From JAMXLJ01 sp036558745 (lineage in GTDB: Bacteria; Actinomycetota; Acidimicrobiia; IMCC26256; JAMXLJ01): a DNA stretch of 64,000 bases. Each line of letters opens with the position of its first letter. The first letter of the stretch is position 1. The notes beneath the pieces are model-generated. The model saw only the letters and a program-made list of their open reading frames with translations, searched no databases and was not told the origin of the DNA. The DNA is taken from positions 1 through 64,000 of the forward strand of contig DATBEZ010000033.1 of assembly GCA_036558745.1 (NCBI GenBank), written 5' to 3'. Positions 15,651 to 23,677 of this stretch are shown here, in pieces. The position numbers were made by a program, and so were the translations under genes.

Positions 15651-16604
15651 GTGTCGGACGCCGCGGTGCTCGCCACCGGCCTGGAACGCCGTTTCGGCGG
15701 GATGCTCGCGGTCGCGGGGGTCGATCTGCGCGTCGCGGCCGGAGAGATCTACGGCTTCCTCGGACCGAACGGCGCGGGCAAGTCGACGCTGGTGCGGATG
15801 CTGTGCACCCTGCTGCGACCGAGCGCCGGACGGGCCAGCGTCGCCGGATTCGACGTCGCGACACAGCCCGAGGCGGTACGCCTGCACATCGGCGTCGCGT
15901 TGCAGGACGCGTCGCTCGACGACCGCCAGACCGGCGTCGAGCTCCTCCGTCTCCAGGCGCGGCTCTACGGCCTGACCCGCGCCGAGACGGACCGCCGCCT
16001 CGACGAGCTCGGCACGCTCGTCGACATTGGCGACGCGCTCGAGCGGCGCGTGGGTACGTACTCGGGAGGGATGAAGCGGCGGCTCGACCTCGCCGCCGCG
16101 CTGATCCACAACCCCGACGTGCTGTTCCTCGACGAGCCGACCACCGGCCTCGACCCGATGAGCCGGGCACGCGTCTGGGACGAGGTGCGGCGACTCAACG
16201 AGGACCTGGGCATGACGATCTTCCTCACCACGCAGTACCTCGAGGAGGCCGACGCCCTCGCGCGCCGCGTCGGCATCATCGACCGTGGACGCATCATCGC
16301 CGAGGGCACACCTGAGGAGCTCAAGCGATCGCTCGGCTCCGACATGGTGGTCGCGCAGGTCGACGGCGATCCGACGCCGGCGCGCGCGGCGGTGCGAAGC
16401 CTCCCGGGCATCGAGGACGTCGACATCCACGGCAACGAGCTCACGATCCGGGTGGAGGACGGCCCGGGCGCGATGAGCCCGATCGCGGTCGCGCTGCACG
16501 GCTGCGGCGTGCCGGTGCGGAATCTCACGTTGCGGACGCCGACGCTCGACGACGTCTTCCTGGAGCTCACGGGCGGTCACATCCTCGAGGGCGAGCCCGC
16601 GTGA
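15651..16604 (+). CDS. ABC transporter ATP-binding protein, DrrA type
   Basis: This 317-residue protein has Walker A in GPNGAGKST, a Q-loop, the signature YSGGMKRRLD, Walker B in VLFLDEPTTGLDP, and a switch-region His replaced by Gln (LTTQYLEEAD), as in the DrrA/daunorubicin-resistance branch. A C-terminal domain (about 230-317) is typical of the same family. It powers the permease encoded next, with which it overlaps by GTGA. The exported substrate is unknown. Confidence 0.88.
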   Translation: MSDAAVLATGLERRFGGMLAVAGVDLRVAAGEIYGFLGPNGAGKSTLVRMLCTLLRPSAGRASVAGFDVATQPEAVRLHIGVALQDASLDDRQTGVELLRLQARLYGLTRAETDRRLDELGTLVDIGDALERRVGTYSGGMKRRLDLAAALIHNPDVLFLDEPTTGLDPMSRARVWDEVRRLNEDLGMTIFLTTQYLEEADALARRVGIIDRGRIIAEGTPEELKRSLGSDMVVAQVDGDPTPARAAVRSLPGIEDVDIHGNELTIRVEDGPGAMSPIAVALHGCGVPVRNLTLRTPTLDDVFLELTGGHILEGEPA

Positions 16605-17392
16605 CCGACGACGCGATCCGTGCCCGCGCGGCCGGGTTCCTCGCCGACACCCGCTCCATCGCAGGCCGCGCGCTGCGCGCCATCCCGCGCGAGCCCGAGG
16701 CCGTGATTCCCGCGTTGGTGGTGCCCGTCTTCTTCTTCGTGGTCAACATCGGATCGCTCCAGAAGCTCGCCGAGCGCGGCCCGGTGAGTGACTTCAAGGC
16801 GTTCCAGCTCCCGGTCGCGATCATCTTCGCGGTCACGGGGATCTCACGAGCGTCCGCGCTCGTCACCGACATCCAGGACGGCTACTTCGACCGCCTGCTC
16901 ATGACGCCGATCCGTCGGCTGTCGTTGCTGCTCGGTCTGATGGTCGCGGACTTCGTGCTCGTGATCGCGCTGTCGATCCCGGTCGTCGTGCTCGGTCTGG
17001 CGGTGGGCGTGCGCTTCCACTCCGGACCGCTCGGCATGCTCGTCTTCCTGTTGCTCGCCGGTTCGTGGGGCCTCGCTTTCACGGGCTTCCCGTACGCGAT
17101 CGCGCTCAAGACCGGAAACCCCGCCGCGGTGAACTCGAGCTTCATCCTGTTCTTCCCGTTCGCGTTCCTCACCACGTCGTTCCTTCCGCGCCAGGCACTG
17201 ACCGGGTGGCTCTCCACCATCGCGGGCTACAACCCCGTGACCTACCTGCTGGAAGGCATGCGCTCGCTCGTGCTCAACGGTTGGGACGGCGGTGCGCTCC
17301 TGAGGAGCATCGCGTGCGTCGCCGGTGTCGGTGTCGTCAGCATGTCGCTCGCGTTCGGCGCCCTGCGCGGCCGGTTACGGCAAGGGGAGTGA
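16601..17392 (+). CDS. ABC transporter permease, DrrB/ABC-2 type
   Basis: This 263-residue membrane protein with about six helices belongs to the ABC-2 family. A conserved segment near the end reads LPRQALTGWLSTIAGYNPVTY, close to the family pattern LP...LP.WLQ..A..NPVT. It forms an exporter with the preceding ATPase. Lipids, glycolipids or a small hydrophobic product are plausible cargo. Confidence 0.88.
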   Translation: MTDDAIRARAAGFLADTRSIAGRALRAIPREPEAVIPALVVPVFFFVVNIGSLQKLAERGPVSDFKAFQLPVAIIFAVTGISRASALVTDIQDGYFDRLLMTPIRRLSLLLGLMVADFVLVIALSIPVVVLGLAVGVRFHSGPLGMLVFLLLAGSWGLAFTGFPYAIALKTGNPAAVNSSFILFFPFAFLTTSFLPRQALTGWLSTIAGYNPVTYLLEGMRSLVLNGWDGGALLRSIACVAGVGVVSMSLAFGALRGRLRQGE

Positions 17393-17394
17393 AG

Positions 17395-17853
17395 ATGCCC
17401 ACGCCGTTCACGTTCGATCGCACGTGGACGTTCGCGGTACCGCCCGACCGGCTGTGGCACACCGTCGGTCGCACCGACGAGTTCCCGGAGTGGTGGAGCT
17501 GGCTGCGTGAGCTCGACGCCGACGGCCTGCGACCCGGCGCGACGGCGCGCTGTGTGGTGCAGGCACCGCTGCCGTACACGTTGCGTTTCGACGTGCGCGT
17601 CCTCGACGCGATCGAGCACCGCCTCGTCGACACCGAGGTGACCGGCGACCTGCACGGCCCGGCTCGGCTCGAGATGGGACCGGACCGCGACGGGTCACGC
17701 GCGCGTCTCGTGTGGTCGCTGCAGCTGCGCAACCCGGTGCTGCGCAGCCTCTCGGTCGTCGCGCGTCCCGCGATGGTGTGGGCCCACGACCGCGTGGTGG
17801 AGTTGGGCGTCGCGCAGTTCGAGCGACGGGCGCTCAACGGTCGGAGCGGCTGA
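17395..17853 (+). CDS. SRPBCC (START-like) domain protein
   Basis: This 152-residue protein has the polyketide-cyclase/SRPBCC pattern FAVPPDRLWHTVGRTDEFPEWW, with a helix-grip ligand pocket. ATG 17395 follows GGGGAG and is 2 bp after the permease stop, so it belongs to the ABC operon. It may bind the lipid-like substrate of the exporter, which is inference. Its 3' end overlaps the convergent gene by 20 bp. Confidence 0.75.
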   Translation: MPTPFTFDRTWTFAVPPDRLWHTVGRTDEFPEWWSWLRELDADGLRPGATARCVVQAPLPYTLRFDVRVLDAIEHRLVDTEVTGDLHGPARLEMGPDRDGSRARLVWSLQLRNPVLRSLSVVARPAMVWAHDRVVELGVAQFERRALNGRSG

Positions 17854-18241
17854 CGACCGCACCGACGAGCACACCGAACGCCACGTGGTCGGCGAGCTGG
17901 GGGCCGATCGGCAGGGCGGCCACGGCGTGGAGGCGGCGGCCGACCAGGCCCAGGTCGAGCCCGGCGATCGCGAGCCCGGCGAGCGCGCCGCACGCGATCG
18001 GGTGACGGCGGGGGAGCGCGCGCACGAGCAGGGTGCTCCAGACGAGCGACAGGCACGCGTGCACGACCGCGCCGGCCGCGAGGAGCGGACCCGGCTCCGC
18101 GTCCTCGCCCAGCAGCATCGTGCCCGCCGCTCGCGTCGACGCGAGGAGGTCGTCACCACGTGCGACGCCGACGATCGTCGAGGGTGCGCCGCTGCCGAGC
18201 CCCGCCACCGCGGCTGCAAGGAACCGCGTGCGGAACCTCAC
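17834..18241 (-). CDS. small integral membrane protein
   Basis: This 135-residue protein starts at GTG 18241, overlapping the TGA of the GGDEF-EAL gene by 4 bp. The pair is therefore co-transcribed and probably co-translated. Four hydrophobic segments are visible: FLAAAVAGLGS; the AAGAVVHACLSLVW stretch; CGALAGLAIAGLDLGLV; and VAFGVLVGAVV. No known family was recognised. The tight coupling suggests a role linked to cyclic-di-GMP signalling, but that is inference. Confidence 0.6.
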   Translation of the reverse strand: MRFRTRFLAAAVAGLGSGAPSTIVGVARGDDLLASTRAAGTMLLGEDAEPGPLLAAGAVVHACLSLVWSTLLVRALPRRHPIACGALAGLAIAGLDLGLVGRRLHAVAALPIGPQLADHVAFGVLVGAVVSRSDR

Positions 18242-20733
18242 GCGCCCTCGTGGAAGGCGCGGAGTCCGTGCGTGAGAATCCGGGTCGCGTCGTCGCGCTC
18301 GAGCGCGGGCGCGAGGAACCAACCCTGGGCGAGATCGCAGCCGAGGCTCACGAGCGCGCCGAAGTGCTCACGGGACTCCACGCCCTCGGCGACCACCGTG
18401 AGCCCGAGCGCGTGTGCGAGGTCGATCACCGCGGCGACGATCCGGGAGCCGGCCGCATCGATGCCGAGCTCGAAGACGAAGCTGCGGTCGATCTTCACGA
18501 AGTCGATCGGGAGCCGGCGCAGGCACGTCAGCGACGACTCGCCCGTCCCGAAGTCGTCGATCGCGAGGGCGACGCCCAGCGTGTGCAGCTCGCGCAGCGC
18601 TTCCAGCGCGGTGTCGAGGTCGCGCATCACACACGATTCGGTCACCTCGAGGCAGAGCTCCGACGGGTCGGCACCGGTCTCGCCGAGGATACGGCGCAGC
18701 GACGGCACCAGCTCGGGACTCGAGAGCTGCCGGACCGACAGGTTGAGCGACATGCGGAGCGGGCCGGGGCCGCCCGTCTCGCGCCACTCCACCTGTTGCC
18801 GGCACGCGGTCTCGATGATCGTCAAGCCGAGCTGGTTGACGAGCCCGGTCTCCTCCGCGACCGGGATGAAGTGCACCGGTTCGAGGATTCCGCGCGTCGG
18901 ATGGCGCCAGCGCGCGAGCGCCTCGAAGCCGACCACCCGCGCGCTACGCACCTCGACCAGGGGCTGGAACCACGCGACGATCTCGCCGCGCGCGACGGCG
19001 TGCCGCAACTCGACCTCGACCTCGAGGCGCATGTCGTCCTCGGCCCGCATCTGCTCGTCGAAGAGCTCGACGCGCGATCGGCCCTGCGCCTTCGCGCGGT
19101 ACACCGCGACGTCGGCGTTGCGCATCAGGTCGCCGCCCGGCTGGTCGAGCTCCGCGACCGCGATCCCGACGCTCGCACCGACGTACACCAGGCGCCCGCC
19201 GAGCGCGACCGGCGCCTCGACGAGCGAACGGATCCGCTCCGCGGCGGCCGTCAGCTGCTCGATCGACTCCACGTCCTCGCACAGCACCACGAACTCGTCA
19301 CCACCGAGCCGCGCCACGGTGTCGGCCTCCCGGACCGAGCACCGCAAGCGGTGCGCCACCTCGCGCAGGAGGTCGTCGCCGGCCTCGTGACCGAGGGTGT
19401 CGTTGACGATCTTGAAGCCGTCGAGGTCGAAGAACAGCACCGCGACCGTCCGCGGGTCGCGTCGCGCCCGCGCCAGGGCCTGGTCGAGGCGCTCGCGGAA
19501 GCACGAGCGGTTCATGAGCCCGGTCAGCGAGTCGTGGCGTGCGTCGTGGGCGAGCCGAGCCTCGAGCTGCTTGCGCTCCGTGATGTCGGCGATGACGAGG
19601 ATGGCGTAGCTCGGCTCACCGTGCTCGTCGTGGATGAGGCTCCAGCTCGCGAGCACCCACAGCGTCCCACCGTCGCGCCGGCGTACCCGGATCTCTCGAC
19701 CCTTGACGTACGAAGGGTCCCGGTCGTCGGGGACCGCGTCGCCGTCCGAGTCGTCGTGCACGAACGCGCGCGCGTCGACACCCACGAGCTCGCACTCGTC
19801 GTAGCCGACGATGTCGCAGTACGCGTGGTTGACCTGCAGGATGGCACCGTCGAGGCCCACGAACGCGACGCCGAGCGGCGCCCGCTCGAACGCGGCCCGG
19901 AACCGCTGCCTCGCCTCCTCGAGCGCGGCCTCGACCCGGTGCCGCTCGCTCACGTCACGCGCGTTGATGACGATGCCGCGCACGTCCGCGTCCTCGAGCA
20001 GGTTGCTCGCGAGCACCTCGAGCGCGCGCCAACGGCTGCCCGAGTCCAGGACCCGTATCTCGAGCGGCTGCGGCTCGGCCCCGGCCGACGAGATCGCGAC
20101 GAAGCGCTCGATCGCGAGCGCGGCGTCGTCGGGATGGACGAGCTCGAACATGCTCGTGCCGAGCTTGTCGTCCTCGCTGTACCCGAGCATGCGGCCGACG
20201 GCAGGGCTGACGTAGGTGAGGACGCCGCGCTCGTCGGTCACGACGACCATGTCGGACGCTTTCGCGACCATCTTGCGGAAGCGCGCTTCGGCGTCGCGGA
20301 TCTGATGCAGCGACGCGCGCAGGTCGGTGACGTCGACGAAGGAGAGGAGCGCGCCCGAGACCACGGTCGTCCCCGATTCGAAGATCGGCCGGGCGTTCAC
20401 CCGAAGCCACGTGTGCGCGCCGCCGGGCCGCGGGAGCCGGACGATCGCGTCGGTGACGATCTCACCGCGCAGGGCGCGTGTGCTCGGACGATCCGGCTCC
20501 GCCATCGGGCTGCCGTCCTCGTGCTCCGCCGCGACCGCATCCGCGAAGCGGCGGCCGAGGAGCTCCTCACCCGGGCGGCCGATGACGTCGACCGCGGCCG
20601 GGTTGCAGGACTCGACCCGGCCCGACGGGTCGAGGAGGACGAGGCCCTCGTGGAGCGCGCCGGCGAGGGTGCGCAACACGGCATCGGACCGCAGCAGGTC
20701 CGACGGCGCCGGTCCTGGAGGCGACGACACCAT
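18238..20733 (-). CDS. PAS-PAS-PAS-GGDEF-EAL cyclic-di-GMP protein
   Basis: This 831-residue cytoplasmic signalling protein has three PAS sensor domains (about 15-138, 148-265, 275-388), then a GGDEF diguanylate cyclase domain (about 395-555) and an EAL phosphodiesterase domain (about 570-825). The cyclase motif RLGGDEF is intact (477-481). It is preceded by an RxxD inhibition site (468-471). The phosphodiesterase keeps FEALARW (604-606), a Glu in NLSVRQL context, and DDFGTG. Both activities therefore look possible, making and breaking c-di-GMP under PAS control. Four 10-bp repeats lie directly before its start. Confidence 0.93.
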   Translation of the reverse strand: MVSSPPGPAPSDLLRSDAVLRTLAGALHEGLVLLDPSGRVESCNPAAVDVIGRPGEELLGRRFADAVAAEHEDGSPMAEPDRPSTRALRGEIVTDAIVRLPRPGGAHTWLRVNARPIFESGTTVVSGALLSFVDVTDLRASLHQIRDAEARFRKMVAKASDMVVVTDERGVLTYVSPAVGRMLGYSEDDKLGTSMFELVHPDDAALAIERFVAISSAGAEPQPLEIRVLDSGSRWRALEVLASNLLEDADVRGIVINARDVSERHRVEAALEEARQRFRAAFERAPLGVAFVGLDGAILQVNHAYCDIVGYDECELVGVDARAFVHDDSDGDAVPDDRDPSYVKGREIRVRRRDGGTLWVLASWSLIHDEHGEPSYAILVIADITERKQLEARLAHDARHDSLTGLMNRSCFRERLDQALARARRDPRTVAVLFFDLDGFKIVNDTLGHEAGDDLLREVAHRLRCSVREADTVARLGGDEFVVLCEDVESIEQLTAAAERIRSLVEAPVALGGRLVYVGASVGIAVAELDQPGGDLMRNADVAVYRAKAQGRSRVELFDEQMRAEDDMRLEVEVELRHAVARGEIVAWFQPLVEVRSARVVGFEALARWRHPTRGILEPVHFIPVAEETGLVNQLGLTIIETACRQQVEWRETGGPGPLRMSLNLSVRQLSSPELVPSLRRILGETGADPSELCLEVTESCVMRDLDTALEALRELHTLGVALAIDDFGTGESSLTCLRRLPIDFVKIDRSFVFELGIDAAGSRIVAAVIDLAHALGLTVVAEGVESREHFGALVSLGCDLAQGWFLAPALERDDATRILTHGLRAFHEGA

Positions 20734-20740
20734 GAGGGCT

Positions 20741-20780
20741 CATCGACCGGTTCGGACGGTTTTCGACCGCTTTCGATGGT
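20741..20780. repeat. four 10-bp tandem repeats upstream of the c-di-GMP gene
   Basis: Four consecutive near-identical decamers occupy 20741-20750, 20751-20760, 20761-20770 and 20771-20780. They are CATCGACCGG, TTCGGACGGT, TTTCGACCGC and TTTCGATGGT. The period equals about one DNA helical turn, so a regulator could bind cooperatively on one face. The array ends only 7 bp before the start codon at 20733 and would overlap the promoter or early leader. Confidence 0.6.
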
Positions 20781-21548
20781 GACGCGCGGCAAGGCCGGGC
20801 GGGGCACGGACCGCGACGACGGGGCGGGGCGAGCAGCAGGCGTCGGATCCGCCCGACCCGGAGGTCGGACCGCGGTGCGGGGCAGGGTCGCGCCGGGTCC
20901 GACAGCTCCGGGTCATTCGGGCGGGGCACATGCCGTGAGGGCCGGGAAACGTCCCACCGAGGCGCCCGTTGGGGTGAGGGCTGCGAACGAGCGCCGGGGC
21001 GAGACGGCCGGCTTCCGTGGGCCGTCGCGGCATGAGTTGTGCGGATGCGCCGGCCACAGCCGGCGCCCTACGGACCGGCTCAGCGGTCCCGCGGTTCCAC
21101 CTCCGTCTGCGCCATGGAGTGCCTCCCTGGTGTTGCCTCGCCACCCGAGCACGCAGGCGTTCTCCAGCCCCGCGGCCTTCGGTGGGCGATGCCCGTATGG
21201 TCCACGAGGCCGGCGGGGATTGCAAGGGAAATTGTGATCGTGTGAACGCGTAGCGTGGTCAGCTGGGCGACATCCGGCAGAAAGGTGACGCTGCGCGCGA
21301 CTCGATCAACGCCACGTCAAGAATTGGTCCACCCGGGTCATGTGCTCGGGCGCCGACGACGCCGAAGATCGTCACACACGAGCGGCCGGCGCCCGTCTGT
21401 CTGGATCCCGTCGCCCCTGCCCCGGCGTGGTCTCCACGAGGGCGGGCCCGGTCGCTCGCTTCGACGCGCACGCCCCCGTCCGGGCGCCGGGTCGAACGCC
21501 GAGCGAACGGCATACTGTATACGAGTCGCGTCGGATCGGGGGTTCCGA
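20781..21548. other. gene-free region of about 770 bp
   Basis: I see no credible coding sequence here: the open frames lack conserved motifs or starts. It holds two adjacent hairpins (21047-21089). A TACTGT/TATACG stretch at 21513-21524 is a possible promoter for the binding lipoprotein that follows. The long space between divergent genes suggests extended regulation or an unrecognised RNA. Confidence 0.5.
21047..21089. repeat. two adjacent hairpins in the gene-free region
   Basis: The first hairpin is GCGCCGGC (21047-21054) with GCCGGCGC (21059-21066) and a 4-nt loop. The second is GGACCG (21072-21077) with CGGTCC (21084-21089) and a 6-nt loop. Together they could be part of a structured RNA or an intrinsic stop. 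Neither is followed by a T-run. Confidence 0.4.
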
Positions 21549-22877
21549 ATGCGTGCTCGAGGCCGGGTGCTCGCGCTCGTGGTCGTGTCGATCGTCGCGT
21601 CGTCGTGCTCGAGCGCCGGCACGTCGAGCTCGAGCTCCACGACACGGGCGAAGCGCGACGCCGGCCCCGAAGCCTCCGCGCCGCCGGCACGCGCGAGCTT
21701 CCCCGCAGTCGACCAGCCCGGTGTCACCTCGACCGAGATCCGCGTCAGCGGCGTCGCCGCGAAGACCAACCCGACCGGCGTGCTGTACGCGTCCGCGTTC
21801 GACGGCGTGCAGGCGTACTTCGACATGGTCAACAGCCGGGGCGGCATCTACGGGCGCAAGCTGGTGCTCGCCGCCCGCCACGACGACCAGCTCGTCAACA
21901 ACAAGCGCGTGGTCGAGTCGATCCTCGACGAGGAGCACCCGTTCGCGGTGCTCCCGGTGTCGACGGTCCTGTTCACCGGCGCCGATCTCCTCGCGAAGGC
22001 GGGTGTGCCGACGTTCGGCTGGAACATCCAGGACGAGTGGGCCGGACCGCCGAACTTCTTCGGACACACCGGCGCCCTGTGCCTGAGCAGCGACTGCGTC
22101 GGCGCGACGTTCCCGTCGATCGCGTACCGGTTCCACAAGAAGCGGATCGCGGTGCTCGCCTACGGCGTCGCCCAGTCCGCCGACTGCCTCGACATGATCG
22201 CCGCGGGCTTCCGCAAGTACCCGAGCCCGGCGAAGATCGTCTTTGCCGACAAGAGCCTGTCGTTCGGCGTCACCGACGTGAGCGCCGACGTCAAGAAGAT
22301 GATCGACGCCAAGGTCGACTTCGTCACGACGTGCATGGACGCCAACGGCATGCTGACGGTGGCCAAGGAGATGCGCCAGCAGGGCCTCGACGCCCAGATG
22401 TTCCTCGCGAACGCGTACGACCCGGACTTCATGGCCAAGAACGGTGCCTTCTTCGAAGGAGACGTCGTGCTCGTGCAGGAGGCGCCGCTCGAAGCGAGGC
22501 CACGCATCCCCGCGCTGGCGGATTTCGTCACGTGGATGGACAAGCGCGGTGCCAAGAAGAACGAGAACGCGCTCATCGGGTGGGTCAACGCCGACGAGCT
22601 CGTAACCGGCCTGCGTGCCGCGGGTCCGAACTTCACCCGCCAGAAGGTCGTCGACGCGCTCAACCGCATGACCGCGTACGACGCGAGCGGGATCGTCGGT
22701 CCGATCGACTGGACCCGTCAGCACACCGACAAGAGCCCTGCGGTGCAGTGCGGGGCGTTCCTGAAGGTCGAACACGGCCGGTTCGTGCCCCAGTTCGACG
22801 ACCCGGGCAAGCCGTTGGTGTGCTCGCGGGGACCCGTCACCGACGTGCGTCACCTCGAGTCGTTCACGCGCGAATAG
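21549..22877 (+). CDS. branched-chain amino-acid/urea-type ABC binding lipoprotein
   Basis: This 442-residue protein has a lipoprotein signal with Cys at residue 20 (VASSC). After a Ser/Thr linker comes a type I periplasmic-binding fold of the Leu/Ile/Val-binding group (Peripla_BP_6). Segments such as YFDMVNSRGGIYGRKL and WNIQDEWAGPPNFF match that group. It would capture an extracellular solute for an importer. No permease or ATPase gene lies beside it, so it is either an orphan or a sensor. The ATG at 21549 has a weak upstream ribosome-binding site. Confidence 0.85.
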   Translation: MRARGRVLALVVVSIVASSCSSAGTSSSSSTTRAKRDAGPEASAPPARASFPAVDQPGVTSTEIRVSGVAAKTNPTGVLYASAFDGVQAYFDMVNSRGGIYGRKLVLAARHDDQLVNNKRVVESILDEEHPFAVLPVSTVLFTGADLLAKAGVPTFGWNIQDEWAGPPNFFGHTGALCLSSDCVGATFPSIAYRFHKKRIAVLAYGVAQSADCLDMIAAGFRKYPSPAKIVFADKSLSFGVTDVSADVKKMIDAKVDFVTTCMDANGMLTVAKEMRQQGLDAQMFLANAYDPDFMAKNGAFFEGDVVLVQEAPLEARPRIPALADFVTWMDKRGAKKNENALIGWVNADELVTGLRAAGPNFTRQKVVDALNRMTAYDASGIVGPIDWTRQHTDKSPAVQCGAFLKVEHGRFVPQFDDPGKPLVCSRGPVTDVRHLESFTRE

Positions 22878-23000
22878 CGCGCACCGGGCCCGCTCCGTGA
22901 CGCGGTCGGGAAGCCCGTCCGGACCCGGTACGACCCCCGCGGGGTGAGGGCACGTCCTGAACGGCAGTCCGGGAGGGTGCCCCATGGCAGGCTCGCCGAC

Positions 23001-23090
23001 GTGCAGCGCGTCATCGACGTGCTGGGGGAGTCGGTGTGGTCGTCGATCACCGGCGCCGTCCCCGCCGAGCCCCTGAGGTGCCGAGAGTGG
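23001..23090 (+). pseudogene. possible gene fragment with intact start region
   Basis: CAGGCT lies 7 nt before a GTG at 23001, the same layout as real leaderless genes here. The first 25 or so codons have gene-like codon use (VQRVIDVLGESVWSSITG). After that the reading loses coding character and runs into the 3' end of the convergent membrane-protein gene. It may be a truncated gene. The rest of 22878-23096 shows nothing else. Confidence 0.25.
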
Positions 23091-23096
23091 TCGAGA

Positions 23097-23564
23097 TCAG
23101 CGGAGCGCCGCAGACGGGCCGCGGCTCCGGCGTCCGAAGTGGCGGCGCGCTTCGCGCCGCTCGCGCCGCGTCATCGTCGGCAACGTCGCGTCGCCGGAGG
23201 ACCCCGCTCGCTTCTCTGTCCAACCCGTCGCGGTCGTGATCTCCGTCGCGGGGGTCGATGGCTCGGTCGCCGTGGCCCGATGGGCCTCGCCTCTGGGAGG
23301 ACCACTTCCGGCCTGTGCGCGTGCCAGGGCCCAGAACGCGCACATCCCGCCGAACGTCGCGCCCACGCTCGTGACCGTGGGGCGCAGGTCCTCGCGCCAC
23401 GCTCCGACCGCGACCGCCGCAGCGGTCGTGACCGCGGCGGCTGCTCCGTAGAGAGCGACCTGGACGAGCGCGTGACCGGCCGCAGCGCGCGTCAACGGCC
23501 GGACCACGAGCCACAAGAGCCCGCAGAACGCCGCGACGAGGGCCGCGTCGGCCAGCGTGCGCAT
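23097..23564 (-). CDS. small integral membrane protein
   Basis: This 155-residue protein has about three hydrophobic segments in its first 90 residues (ALVAAFCGLLWLVV, VALYGAAAAVTTAAAVAV, VGATFGGMCAFWALA) and a basic, probably cytoplasmic tail. Its ATG at 23564 lies 6 nt from a minus-strand TACGCT. The family was not recognised. Confidence 0.55.
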   Translation of the reverse strand: MRTLADAALVAAFCGLLWLVVRPLTRAAAGHALVQVALYGAAAAVTTAAAVAVGAWREDLRPTVTSVGATFGGMCAFWALARAQAGSGPPRGEAHRATATEPSTPATEITTATGWTEKRAGSSGDATLPTMTRRERREARRHFGRRSRGPSAALR

Positions 23565-23570
23565 CGGACC

Positions 23571-23576
23571 AGCGTA
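23571..23576 (-). promoter_or_regulatory. TACGCT -10 hexamer
   Basis: On the minus strand TACGCT ends 6 nt before the ATG at 23564, which predicts a leaderless mRNA and fixes the start. Confidence 0.5.
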
Positions 23577-23677
23577 CGGACGTGCGCGGAGCCAGGCGCG
23601 GACCCCGCGCCGGGCTGTTCGACCCCTCCGAGCGTGGGGAAGAGTGGGACCAGCACCCATCCGAGCCCGGAGGCGTC

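Noticed and set aside
18160..21237. 1025-residue open frame on the plus strand
   Set aside because: It is a shadow of the PAS-GGDEF-EAL gene on the other strand, with low-complexity Arg/Ala/Glu sequence and no domain.
20781..21548. cobalamin, glycine or c-di-GMP riboswitch in the long gap
   Set aside because: None of the consensus boxes is present; only simple hairpins are seen.
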